Positions 35,801 to 46,500 of a stretch of 64,000 bases of DNA are shown one piece after another; the stretch's first letter is position 1; each line of letters starts with the position of its first letter. Location of the stretch: contig JBBCBC010000022.1 of the NCBI GenBank assembly GCA_037126765.1, positions 310,001 to 374,000 on the forward strand, in the 5' to 3' direction. Under the pieces are notes generated by a model that was not told the DNA's origin, ran no database searches, and worked only from the letters and a program-made list of their open reading frames with translations. The DNA is from Stenogyne calaminthoides (lineage: Eukaryota > Streptophyta > Magnoliopsida > Lamiales > Lamiaceae). Made by a program: the position numbers and the translations under genes.

Positions 35801-37748
35801 AAATGATCGGGCACTTCATCGAATGGCCGAGCAACTTGGTCTCTAGCACCATGAGGGTAAAATATTTGTTATTAAAGTTCATTATCTTATTTGTGGTTCT
35901 AAATAATATTGTAAATTAATTGTAGAATCTGGCCATAGCCCACGAGGCTAAATCGGCGGACTCATCGCTCTAAGACTTGGTTATCCCATGACCGGAGACT
36001 TAGATCACGATGATCATTTGATCTAGGGTGTGGAGGATGGTATCGTCTAATGCTTTTCGATATCGTCCACAGTTCCCATGCTTGCTCACTTTCATCGTAG
36101 AATACTTTCCAAGAATTCGTCGTTTGAGGAACATGTCATGAAATCTTGAATAGTGGTTGAGTGCAACCACCTTAGCCCTTTACCTCGGTATGTGTTTACT
36201 AATTCTCAATATTCACTTTTCGTATAGTTTAATTTTCTTTTTAAATATTAATTAAGCGTATATATGTTGGTTAAAGATATTTGGGTGAGCTATATCTCTC
36301 CAAGAGATTGGAATGTAAAATAATGGGTGATAAGGGAACCATGGATGGGTTAGTTAATCACATCTTTGAATCTAACCGGGAGCGATCATCTCATTTTTTT
36401 TTTGGCCAACAAATGTGGGGTGAGTGATAAACATTTCGTTAAAATTTGTATTCATGTTTATAATATTTGCACATATATATGCTAAATTTGCGATTAATTT
36501 TAATACTCTCAATATAATATATGAACCATTGGGTCTTTGGTCGCCATACACATGAATACATTAAGTGTGTATTTTATGGACCCAAATTTCGTGATGGAGT
36601 TTATTCTAATCGCCTCCGATCTCGTTTCATATATGGAAGGCGTAAGTTCATTTTTAATATTCTATACAATGATTTGTTTTACTTTTTAAAATTATGCATA
36701 TTTAATCTATTTTTATTTTTTAATTATAATAATAATAATAATAGTGTGATGACGATTTATCGAGTCGCCAATCGAGTCAGGCTCAAGATCCTAGTTAAAT
36801 AAAGTGAACTGGATTAACATTAAGGTAAATTTAATTTAGTAAATTATCAAACTAATTAATAGAAAGAAATCATAATTGTAATACGTTATTATATTGTTAA
36901 TCAAGGTGTTCCGAGGCAACTAGATAATGACCATTGTGGACATTTTGTTTGTTGCTTTATAGAAGATATAATCCGCGCTTTTCTATAACTAACATTTCTC
37001 CCAATGTAAGTCAATTATTGATTTATTTAAATTATTATTGATTGAATAAAAATTCATACTATATTGAATGATTCGTTGTTTGCAGTTTGTCTATGAACGT
37101 GAGCTCAAGTCTTACTCTAAGAAAAGACTGGAGAAATGGAAAAACGATTGGACGGGGTACCTTTACAATCGTTTCTTATATTCATATGATCAATATTGAG
37201 AGAATGTTGTTTGAAATATTGGTAGCATGTAATTAAATTATATATTTGTGATGATATATATTTCATGTTTTTGGTGTATTGGACGTATGTTTATGATTGT
37301 ATGTTTATATATTTCGATTTTTTTGGTATATATATGTGGTTTATGGTTTTATTATAGGATTTTTTGGTTTATGTTATATGGTATTGGACGTATATATAAG
37401 TTTTATTATATGGTATTGGACGATATATAAGTTTTATTATATGGTATTGGGACGATATACAAGTTTTGGTTTATAGTTTTATTATAGGATTTTTAAAATG
37501 TAAATTAATAATTAAAAAAAAGATAATCTTTGGACAACGGTTTTTTTATCTATGTAAAATAAAAAAAAAAAAAAAAAAATATATCACTTGGACAAATGGG
37601 GTTGATTTCAAAAGCGTTTAAAAAATTTGTCAAGTGCTTTTCTTGGACAACGGTTTTTTATCATTGTCCAAGCTCGGCAGTTGATCTTTTTATAACCGCT
37701 TCCAAGTCATTTTTTCACAAATTGTCCAAGCCCAAATTTGTATTAGTG
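32895..37748 (+). mobile_element. CACTA (En/Spm) DNA transposon, 4.85 kb
   Basis: The left end is CACTACTACACATTTG and the right end inverted is CACTAATACAAATTTGG. The 3 bp duplication ATA lies at 32892-32894 and 37749-37751. Subterminal repeats of the TTGGACAACGGTTT type recur at 32925-33060 and 37530-37740, many inverted, as expected for transposase-binding sites of CACTA elements. The interior holds exon-like, GC-richer islands between AT-rich stretches. The 3 bp duplication, CACTA ends and subterminal arrays together make the class firm. Confidence 0.9.
33998..37200 (+). pseudogene. Degenerate coding islands inside the CACTA element
   Basis: Islands at 33998-34170, 34290-34430, 34505-34860, 34975-35125, 35215-35560, 35615-35850, 35930-36190, 36520-36640 and 37085-37200 look like decayed exons: GC-richer, with partial frames and splice-like edges. 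Readable pieces include MSRLPYPGDDGDSMEIM, FNEFGQIGKKSESLSFYIGA, and an open stretch YPEDPDGWWPELVTSSHGM to MAEQLGL ending in a stop at ~35847. The FNEFGQIG...SFYIG piece and RSNKKSRS-like text faintly recall the Ptta/En-Spm (Transposase_24) family, but no segment is diagnostic and stops are frequent. Captured host exons are the alternative. Confidence 0.4.
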
Positions 37749-38151
37749 ATAATGTCCTATATTTCACAAGATTTAGCAAGATTGACATGATGGGCAAGAA
37801 AGTCCAAGATTTACAGCTTTATTATTATATTTTCGGTTATATTCTTTTTAGAGATATCTTTAGATTAGTTTTTTGATTTGGTCCTTTAGATATATTTTTG
37901 GTCCTTTTCCTCTTTATATTATAGGTTGGGGACGTCTTTTTTTTTTTTTTATCAATGAATAAAGTATAACTTTGGCAATTTGTCAAAAACTAATCGTTAC
38001 TTGCTGGCCTGAGCCAGGGCGTCGATTTTATCGTGTTTTATATTCGTTTCTCCTGTTAGCCTGCGCTAGGGCGACGAATTTATCGTGTTCCCAAATCGCG
38101 GTTCTCATCAGACCCCCTTGGCCCCTACATAGGTACGTCCTTGGTCATACA

Positions 38152-38396
38152 TGAGATGAGATACATCTTAACACAAATCAACACCCACATCTACCAAATT
38201 GGTAAACCGACAATGCTCAAATTACGTTACGTCTCATATAACTGTATCTCATTAAAAAATACTAGTTGTGGACTAGTTGCACGGCCATACAAATCAGTGA
38301 TGCACACAAGCGTTACACTTTCCATATATATATACACACACATAATTTCCACAAAAAAGAATAAACCTTACCTTACCTTTCTCCTTTCCTTAAACC
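38152..38396. other. Upstream flank of the DOG1-like pseudogene
   Basis: AT-rich with a TATATATATACACACACA stretch at ~38325-38341 that might act as a TATA region. ACTAGTTGTGGACTAGTTGC at ~38262 repeats a short motif. Nothing further is supported. Confidence 0.4.
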
Positions 38397-39892
38397 ATGG
38401 CATGAAACTACCATAACCAAGAGGTTTGCCTATACAAGGAATGGATGAAATTGCAAGAAGAAGAACTCCCACAACTCATCCAACAATCCTTAAAATACAA
38501 CAACCCTACTAGCACCACCAACCTAGATTCTGACACCAATTCACTTCTAGACAAAATCATGCAGCATTTTCAAGACTACAACGACGGGTGGCGCCGCCTG
38601 GCCGGAGATGACGTGTCGGCGTTCTTGTCGCCGAGCTGGTGAGTGGTGCACCACCTTCGAGAATTCCATGTCTTGGATCGGCGGTTGCCGGCCCTCTTCG
38701 TTTTTCAGCCTGATTTATGCACTCTGTGGTACTGATATTGATTCCAGGCTCTCCCAATTTCTCCAAGGTACAAACGGACGTCTTTTTTGTATAATTGACT
38801 TGTGTCATACATAGGGGGTGTTTGGAAAAATTTATGATTTCGAAGAATTGATTAAAATTAGTGGTTATGAAAAAACTGATAATTTTAAAAAAAGTTGACA
38901 GTGTTTGTTGCAAAAGTATCTAAAAAAAGGCTCATAAACTACTAAAAATATCCCCTTCAACATTTTAACTTATAGCTTTTGATAACTTATTTAGGTGGTG
39001 TTTTGAAATATTACCAGCACTCAAGAGACACTTATTTTTTGAAAATGTTAGGTCTTACCAGCTTAAAAAATAAGTGCTTCTGGAAGCTATTTTAAGCGTT
39101 TCAAAACACACCACTAGAATAGTGAGAAGCACTTATTTTTAAAAGCTGTGAGAGGGAGCTTTAAAAATAAGTGCTTCTGAAAGCTGTTTTAAGTGTTTCA
39201 AAATACAACCTAGTTGTGTTTCAAAACATGCCCTTAATCTGATAAAAGAGAAATAAAACACTTCAAATTGCTTCTGCACACAATTCTAGATGGGTTGACT
39301 ATAACAATTTAAACATACCTAAAGCAAGTTGCAATAACTAGTGATGGGTCACTTATATATTGTTGGGATGCCTTGAGCCCTGAAGACATGAACCTTTCAA
39401 TAGGTCGATCGGGGATCTCGAATCCCTAAATTATGCGATATTTATTATCGTTCTTTATTTCTTTCTCGCATTCGTTATAACACATATATTCAATCAGGCG
39501 ATTGCACCGAGTTCCCTCAGCTCTCATTGTCCCAACTTTCTTCGATCGACAATCTTCAAAGAATAACTATCACAGAGGAAGAGAAGCTATCAAGTAAAAT
39601 GGCAAGTTTGCAGCAGGATTTGACAGATGGTCCACTGACCCACATGGCCAGACGCTCAGGCCCGAGTCACGAGCTCAACATGCAGGACGCGAGGAATGCA
39701 ATTCGGACAACCGAACGGGCCATGGTGTTGACCGTGGAAGAAGCTGATGAGCTGAGGCTGAAGACAGTGAAGGAAGTGATAAAAGTTCTTAAACCTTCGC
39801 AAGGTTTGGACTACATAATTGCAGCCAAGAAACTGCGGTTTTGCGTGCAATCATTGGGTGTAGAGACAGATCGTAATCGAGGCAGGAATTAA
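38397..39892 (+). pseudogene. DOG1-like (seed dormancy/TGA-associated domain) gene, broken
   Basis: Exon 1 spans about 38397-38766 and exon 2 spans 39498-39892, with a phase-matched intron (CTCCAAG|GTAC ... AATCAG|GCGATT). Translated blocks match the DOG1 domain order: YKEWMKLQEEELPQLIQ, a helical stretch, DVSAFLSPSW, WIGGCRPSSFFSLIYALCG, SRLSQFLQG, QLSSIDNLQRITITEEEKLS, then TVKEVIKVLKPSQGLDYIIA and a C-terminal LRFCVQSLGVE. DOG1-family proteins act in dormancy and as regulatory domains related to TGA bZIP factors. Defects: the ATG at 38397 meets TGA at codon 3, and a 7 bp insertion near 38640 puts a stop right after SPSW and shifts the frame. Exon 2 is fully open. An internal Met (38445) would give only a shortened first part. 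Likely a recent pseudogene. Confidence 0.85.
38995..39114. mobile_element. 120 bp MITE in the DOG1-like intron
   Basis: Inverted ends are GTGGTGTTTTGAAATA and GTGGTGTGTTTTGAAACG, with TAG flanking both sides. A second, left-truncated relative follows at ~39118-39230 (AAATAAGTGCTTCTGAAAGC), and a fragment is at ~24.23-24.34 kb. Confidence 0.65.
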
Positions 39893-40115
39893 TTGCACGA
39901 ATCTCCTATTTCAGTTTAGTGTTTCATATTGTGTTTTAGTAATTTGTTAGTACGTGCTGATATATCCAGAATTTCAGAATTGGGGGTATAATAAATAATT
40001 TAATAATTTAAATCATGCAAGTGATATAAATGAAAAATATATACTTCCTCCGAACCCAATAAATGGTGTTTAGAGTTCGTTGGTGTAATTAAGAATTAGT
40101 GCATAATGATATATA
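39893..40115. other. Spacer downstream of the DOG1-like pseudogene
   Basis: Probable 3' UTR remnant and AT-rich spacer; nothing recognised. Confidence 0.4.
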
Positions 40116-40314
40116 CTCCCTCTGTCCTATGAGGACTTGAACACTAAAAATGACACGCAAATCAGGTAAAGTGGATTTTAGTGGGTTTGAGCGGAATAAA
40201 ATAAGGGTGTTACAAATGTATTAATATTATGTTTGTTTTCATTTTGAGAATGATCAAGTATTGTTGGGACGTCGAAATAAAATAAGTGTTCAAGTAATCG
40301 CGGGACGGAGGGAG
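40116..40314. mobile_element. Stowaway-like MITE
   Basis: The left end is TA|CTCCCTCTGTCCTATGAGG and the right end is TCGCGGGACGGAGGGAG. The right target base reads TC, so one TA has mutated. Confidence 0.75.
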
Positions 40315-40547
40315 TCTTTTATTATTATTATGGTGCATAATGATCAAAATTATGAGAAAAATTTAGGATTGTGATAGGGGTAAAAGAAGGCAAAGTATGA
40401 AAATTATCGAAATATCAAATAATTATGAACAAAAATATTGCTTTAAAATAATGCGAGACTGTATTACAATGAGACAATTCACAAATTAACATTAATTCTT
40501 TTTAAAATGTTAAAACATCATGCACAAGTTATTTCCATCTCTTCATG

Positions 40548-43500
40548 TAGGGATGCTCACGGTTCCGGTTCCGAACCGGCGGTTCCAAAATTTCCGGAGG
40601 TGGAACCGGAACCGAACCGCGGTCAAGGCGGTTTCGGTTCCGGTTCCGGAACCGCCGGTTCCGATTCCGAACCGCCGGTTCCGGTTCCGAACCGCCGGTT
40701 CCGGTTGCTTTTTTTTTTTTTTTTTCTTAATTTTTTGGATCTAAAATTTGAAAGAATGTAGATGAGAAATTTAATTATTGTATTATTGTTAATATGAGAA
40801 TTTAAATTAAAGATTACATTACAATAATTAAAAGTTAAAACATAACAATAACATTAGTACAATACCAAAATGAACTTAGAAATAATTGAATGAACTATTA
40901 TAAAATACAAAATACAAAATACAAAAAAATAGTAATTCTAACTTAAAATAAGCTAGTAATCTACTATTACAAATTAATTGAACTATTACAACTTTACAAA
41001 TTACAAAGTGAACTATATCGAATTAGTAATTACAATTACAACTTAAAATTTTAAACTTTACAAAATAAATTTGGGGGGGAGGGCCGAGGGGATTTAAAGA
41101 AATTGGACTTGAGCTTAAATTTAAGAAATAAACTTAGAAATTCTAAGTTTGAAACTTAAAATTAAGTTGCCTACGATATCCAAATAGGAATCAAAGTCCA
41201 CGTAGTTTCTTTACCTCAAACTTACCTCGTTGATTTGGATCGATTCGATTCTTCATGCATCACTTCGGTGGTAGTTTCTTGACAGAGCTATCTTGATCAT
41301 CATTATCAACAAATTCTTGACTTCTCTTTTTTGGCTCTTACCCAATCATCAAGCAAGCATTGGTTTTCCACGTTTTCAACGGTCATATTCGATCTCGTTG
41401 CATCCAAAGTGTAGCCTCCCAAACTAAAAGCTTGTTCAACGGCAACGGTTGAGGAGGGAGATGCAAAAATTTCTCTTGCTAGCATTGACAATATTGGATA
41501 GATATTTTTCATCCTCGACCACCACTTTAGTATATTAAAAGTAGCGTTGTCTTCATCTTCATCGTTTTAACAAATGAAGAGGATAAATAATGATCAAGTT
41601 CGTAATAAGGGTTAGAAGTAGACCTTGGACGTTTTTGAGAACGTTCATCATAAAAATCTGTTAATATATCTTCTTCTTGACTCATAGAAGAGCCACCACC
41701 ACCAAAATTTTCTTCAAAACCGGGACCACTATATTATCTAAATAAAGACATTAAAGTAACTTTAATCCGATTACCAATCTCTTCCGGATTAGGATATACA
41801 TCATCTTCACCCATGACCATATGTCTATTAGGATATAAATAATTATAATACATATTTAACATCATTATTAATCCATCCAATCTTACTTCAGGATCAAACA
41901 CTTTAGCAACCAAGAATAGATCGGGAATATTTGTAAAATATTTTTTCCATTTTTGCTTCATAGAGAAAGTAGCACCACTTAATAAAGGATTTGTAATATT
42001 TTCATTCAACACATGAGCAACTTTAATACAATAATCAAAGCGCTAAATTACACGTGGGATAATAAACACGGATAACACTTTTGTGGAATCATTAAAAATT
42101 CCCAAAATTTTACACAAAAAGTGCATGAATCCCAATATTGAGGATATAAACTAATACCACAATTTTCTTGAGTAAAAAATGTACATAAAAAGCGTTTTTA
42201 TAATCCATAGACTCCTTTAACAATTTTGGAATTCCAACGAGTTGACACATCAAGAGAAAATTTTTTGGGATGCATATTGTATGTTCTACAAAAAACTTTC
42301 CATTTTTTTTCAACAATTTTGAATGTCTCGACATATAATAAATAAGCGGATCTAATAGGACCAACTTGTTCTTTCAAAGCATCTAAACCATCTTGAACAC
42401 ATAAATTTAAAATATGACACATACATCTAACATGAAAAAAATTTTCCACCAAGATATGGTTGACAAATATTTGTAAGATCTTCAATAGTAGCAAATTTGC
42501 ACTAAAGATTATCAAAACCAATAGAAAATATTTTTTAGTAAGAGCATACTCATTTAAAATATCATGCAATTTATCTCTAATATTAACGGCATTGTGTTCC
42601 GTATCAAAAATCTCTATAAGCAATCAATCTTTTGTTAAGAATTAATCATCAATCCAAGTGCATGTAACTCCTATATAACTATGCTTTTTGAAAATTATCA
42701 CTCCAAATATCCGCACATATACAAACTTTAACATTTAAATCGGCAAATAGATTAATCAAAGCATATTTATACTCATAAACAACTTTAGCAACATCACGAG
42801 TAGTGGTATGACGTGAAACTTTTTTCCGGGTTGAAGACCAAGGTTAACAAAATCATTCCAATACTAATTATCGGCAAATTGAAAAGGAAAGGTGTTGTGT
42901 GCACACAAATTTAGCTAACAATTTTCTATATTTCATTTGATCAAATGTAAATAGAGAAGTGGGGTTACTTACCTCGCCTTTGAACTCCACCACCGCCACG
43001 GTTGACGTAAATCCACGAAGTTGTGCTTGGTTTGAACTAATTCCAACTCTATCCGGATGAATTTTTTTCAAATGCTTCTCGAATGTTCCATATCCTCCTC
43101 CTTTGACAAAAGAATATATTTTGTCACAATAGTTGCAATGAACTTTAATAGTACCATCCTCGTTGATCACTTTATTAAAGTGACGTGCAAAAATATCCGA
43201 CTTAAGTTGAGCTCGACTTGGAGTTGGGGTTGGAGTTGGCTCGGCATTGGACTCGGTTGGGTGGTTTTGGCTTTTTCTTGAGTGGGACGTCGTGGACCTT
43301 GTGGTATAGCATCATCTTCAAGAGGATTCTCATAACTTAGGGACCAAGTGTGGCCTCAATATCATCTAAACTCCACTCGATCGGTGCCGGTGGATGTGGA
43401 AGACGAACGGAAGAGGTGGAAGAAGTTTTGCCTTTACCCTTACCCTTGCTTTGATGGCTTGCCATAATAATAATATGTATGTAAGTGTATATGTAAATAA

Positions 43501-44128
43501 TATATGTATGTAAGTGTAGTGTAATGTAATATGTATGTAACTATGTAAGTGTAGTGTAATATACTAATATGTAGTATAGTACTATAGTAGTATACTAGTA
43601 TTAGTATAGTGTAATATATAGTGTATATAATATATAGTGTAGTATAAATATAATATGTAGTGTATGTATAGATTAGAGTATAGTATGATATATAGTGTAG
43701 TATAAATATAATATGTAATGTAAATAATATGTAAATAATAAACTTTGAGAAAGTGAGAGTTGAGACTTGAGAGTTGAGAGAGAGATGAATAAACTTTGGT
43801 GTGAATTTTGGAGTGGAATGAGTTGGTATTTATAGATGAAATATTTGGTCAAAACCAGGTTGAATAATGTTTCCATTCTGCTCGAACCGGTGGTTCCTTC
43901 AACGACTCTTTGATCTCGGCCGTTGGATCTCAACAACTCTTTAAGACGGGCCGTTGGATCTCAACGGCTAGAATTTTCAAATTTGGGGTCCGGTTCGAAT
44001 TTTTTCGAACCCGTTCGAACCGGCGGTTCCATGCTGGTTTTGCTAAGAAGGTTATGGGATTCTGGTTTTGGTTGATTCAAACCGAATCTCTTCATGGTTT
44101 GACATCGATTTTTTTTTGAGCATGCCTA
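40548..44128 (-). mobile_element. hAT transposon, 3.6 kb, decayed transposase
   Basis: Termini are TAGGGATGCTCA on the left and inverted TAGGCATGCTCA on the right. The 8 bp duplication TCTTCATG lies at 40540-40547 and 44129-44136. Both subterminal regions carry GGTTCCGGTTCCGAACCG-type palindromic repeats (40560-40705; 43980-44035), GC-rich against an AT-rich interior. The interior encodes transposase remnants on the minus strand. The termini, 8 bp duplication and domain order identify a hAT (RICESLEEPER/Tag-like) element. Confidence 0.92.
41306..43465 (-). pseudogene. hAT transposase, multiply broken
   Basis: Reading the minus strand from ATG at 43465 gives MASHQSKGKGKGKTSS, a Ser/Lys-rich N terminus. 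A BED zinc finger follows (VHCNYCDKIYSF ... GTFEKHLKKIH; ~43050-43140), then the conserved core HVRCMCHILNLCVQDGL (~42400) and FSLDVSTRWNS (~42235). A DUF4413-like region comes next (MKQKWKKYFTNIPDLFLVAK; ~41930). The C-terminal dimerisation domain reads PILSMLAREIFASPSSTVAV and DDWVRAKK (41330-41510). Several frameshifts and stops separate these blocks, so no full protein can be made. Domain order matches RICESLEEPER-type plant transposases. Confidence 0.88.
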
Positions 44129-44136
44129 TCTTCATG

Positions 44137-44959
44137 GTTTGACATAAGACCTACTTTTTACAATAATAGTTGAGATTCACCACTACAACCAAAGCAATAT
44201 ATAGCTCCACTTGTTATAATATTAATTATTTGCCCACCCTCCTTATTTATAATTGTAAATTAATTTAAGTTTGAAAATTATTACTCCATCCGACCCATAA
44301 TTTATGGTAAAGTATAGTTTATGGTAAAGTTGTCATCTCATAGTTTATGGTAAAATTGTCATTATTTTTGTCCCAAAGTTTATGATAAAATTGTTTTATC
44401 ATTTTATCACTTTATCACATAAAATACTAATAAACAACTCTCTTTCTACACCAATACTTTATCATTTTATCACATTTTGAGAGAAAAATATCAATTGATT
44501 ATAACAATATTGTAAAAGACCCTTACCCGACTTTTAAAAAAAAAAAAACCCCTAATCCATTAGTATTTAATTTTATAGAACTTTTGGCTAAATGATTCGG
44601 ACCGAATTAAACGGGCTAGGAAAAATTAATCCTAAACTCTCTAATTTTCAAGGCCAACCCACGGACCATAATTTTTATATCTCTAGATTTATATTGTCAA
44701 CTTTTTTGACAATTACAACCTTTATTTCGGCCAAACGATTCTCCGAGCTACCATATGAGATCGTTGTTTCTCATGTCCAATTAACTCTATGAATGAAGCT
44801 GAGCTCTCTGTTAGATTTTGATTCGTTGCAGGATTTTTTGGAAAAAAAAAAAAAAAAAAAAAGAACTGTGTGTTCTTCTTTAAGATGGATTGCTCATAAC
44901 CTGTTCGATAAAATGCCCATGTCAGGGTTTTGATCTTGCAAGCTTAGAATTATAGTCAA
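44137..44959. other. Spacer and 5' flank of the 423-residue gene
   Basis: A one-ended Stowaway-like start (TTACTCCATCCGACCCATAA) is at ~44281, followed by repeats of TTTATGGTAAA (44300-44400). A poly-A run at ~44846-44861 and a short leader precede the ATG at 44960. No clear TATA box is seen. Confidence 0.45.
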
Positions 44960-46231
44960 ATGGCCTGTAAGAATGTGCGTAGCTTTCTTTCTGAAGCTAA
45001 ATATCTATGCAAACAAAATAACAGCATGTTTACAAGGTTAGCATACTGCCATTCAGAATCCTCTGAAACAGAGGAAGAAGAGGTTTTGCCTTCAGAATGG
45101 TACGAATTAACCTTTTCAAAGATGAATAAATGGAGCCAATCTTTGAAAGAACTGGACTTGATTGGTGGGAGGCTTGTGAATATCAATGATCATTCACGAG
45201 TTTTCGACGATAAGCTCGAGAAAAAGATGCATACTTTCAAGTCCGTTTCCAGGGCGTTTATCGGACTTCCGTCGGTGAAAGAAACAATGCAGAACAATAT
45301 GATGTGTTCATTGTCAGATAAGCGATTCGCGGAGTTTCAGTATTTCTGTAAGCCACGTGAAAGGGACGCGCTTACTGTTAGTTCGTTGACTAAAGTCTCC
45401 GACATTTTGAGCATTTCCGCGCAGCAGAGGAAGGTGGTTCGACATAAGATTTGCCCGCAGGTGACACAATATAAGATATGGACGGGTGCACTTTCGGAGA
45501 TACTCAACGGATTGAAATCTGAGATCGAGGTTCTGGTTCGTGGGAGATCAAGTAAAGAAATGAGATTAGCTCAGCAAATTGTTGTTAACTGTTTGAAGTT
45601 TCTTGATACCGCTACGTCTTATGACCCCGAGACGAGCTCATGGATGCGACTAACGCCTACTAGAGGGGCAGAATCGTCCAATTCTCCCAAATGGGAGGAC
45701 GCGGTTGAGATGTCGACTGATCTTGTCAACTGCCTGAGCGACGAAAGTGAGTTGGCGTTCCATGTTTCGAAGCTTGGGGCGATGAAAGAAGGGCTGTATC
45801 AGATTCGGGATGTGTTGGTTGATAAGAGCATCGGGTATAAGGAGAATCGGTATCAAGAATATTTGGTGCAGAAAAAGCTAAGCAAGACGTTGGGGCACTC
45901 GTCGAGATGTTTGTTCACTTTGTTGCTGCATTATCTGTATGGTTCTGTCGGAGATATTGAGGTAGAAGTTCGTGGTGGGGTTCATGCCGTTGGTGGTAAT
46001 AAGGGTTGCTTGTTGTATATGGGAAAGATTTTGACGATGGACGACGAAAAGGTTGTGTGGAATGGAGTGAAGCAATTAGACAAGGCAATGGGGATGTTCA
46101 AGTTTGTGTGGGAGAGTGCTGGGATGAAAGGTGATTTGCAACTGCAAGGACATTTGTGGTGTGTTGGAGCTAAAAACAGGTCTTTTAGATATAGAGGGAA
46201 TGTTTACATGGTGCATGAGATCAGTCTCTGA
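44960..46231 (+). CDS. Conserved-looking plant protein of unknown function, 423 residues
   Basis: This is a single open frame of 424 codons including the stop, far longer than chance in this AT-rich DNA, with clearly coding base use. I do not recognise the family. Visible features: an acidic patch SSETEEEE (residues ~34-41) and a WYELTFSKMNKWSQSLKELD segment suited to an amphipathic helix. A likely helical middle includes KICPQVTQYKIWTGALSEIL. A hydrophobic stretch CLFTLLLHYLYGSVG lies near residue 315. The C-terminal third is Gly-rich and beta-like (VRGGVHAVGGNKGCLLYMGK ... GHLWCVGAKNRSFRYRG). There is no signal peptide, and the single hydrophobic run is too short to be a sure membrane span. 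The start is the first in-frame Met (MACKNVRSF). It is intronless, so a retrogene origin is possible. Confidence 0.85.
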   Translation: MACKNVRSFLSEAKYLCKQNNSMFTRLAYCHSESSETEEEEVLPSEWYELTFSKMNKWSQSLKELDLIGGRLVNINDHSRVFDDKLEKKMHTFKSVSRAFIGLPSVKETMQNNMMCSLSDKRFAEFQYFCKPRERDALTVSSLTKVSDILSISAQQRKVVRHKICPQVTQYKIWTGALSEILNGLKSEIEVLVRGRSSKEMRLAQQIVVNCLKFLDTATSYDPETSSWMRLTPTRGAESSNSPKWEDAVEMSTDLVNCLSDESELAFHVSKLGAMKEGLYQIRDVLVDKSIGYKENRYQEYLVQKKLSKTLGHSSRCLFTLLLHYLYGSVGDIEVEVRGGVHAVGGNKGCLLYMGKILTMDDEKVVWNGVKQLDKAMGMFKFVWESAGMKGDLQLQGHLWCVGAKNRSFRYRGNVYMVHEISL

Positions 46232-46500
46232 TTTACCAATTGATTTTAATGATTTTTGGCTTTGAAAAGTGATTATAATTACTTGATAGAATATGCAGAA
46301 CACCCTTGATGGTGATGGAGAATCATCCATTGGTTTAGTTTCGTGGTTTTTAGTCATGATGTTAAAGATTTTAACTTTCTTTTTTGCTGTTTCATGGTAG
46401 CAAATGAAGGGCAAACTGACTAAGGGGCTGTTTTGGATCTCTAAAAAACAGTGTAGAAGTGGTTTTACAGAAGTGGGTGTGAATTTGAAAAAAAAAAAAG
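46232..46500. other. 3' flank of the 423-residue gene
   Basis: Probable 3' UTR. A fragment AAGGGGCTGTTTTGGATCTC near 46422 looks like one end of a small MITE. Otherwise unremarkable. Confidence 0.4.

Larger units (their letters stand above)
32823..38110. mobile_element. Solo LTR inside the hAT MITE, itself split by CACTA
   Basis: It begins TGATGCGAACGG and ends TCTCATCA, with the 5 bp duplication GACCC at 32818-32822 and 38111-38115. Once the CACTA element is removed the LTR is about 431 bp. A leader-like region with TCAATGAATAAAGTATA lies at ~37953. No internal retrotransposon sequence remains. Orientation is probably plus, but family is unknown. Confidence 0.82.
32501..38143. mobile_element. 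hAT MITE interrupted by an LTR and a CACTA element
   Basis: Termini are CAGGGACGGACCCAGG on the left and inverted CAAGGACGTACCTATG on the right. The 8 bp target duplication GTCATACA lies at 32493-32500 and 38144-38151. Without the internal insertions it is about 350 bp and non-coding. hAT elements duplicate 8 bp and have short termini starting with CA, so the class is well supported. Confidence 0.85.

Noticed and set aside
38262..38285. Helitron 3' end near ACTAGTTGTGGACTAGTTGC
   Set aside because: It lacks the GC hairpin seen at 49262, 56330 and 57726.
40507..40761. Gly/Ser/Pro-rich frames over the GGTTCC repeats
   Set aside because: The translation only reflects the subterminal repeat of the hAT element.
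45650..46414. Minus-strand frames opposite the 423-residue gene
   Set aside because: Shadows of the longer intact plus-strand frame.
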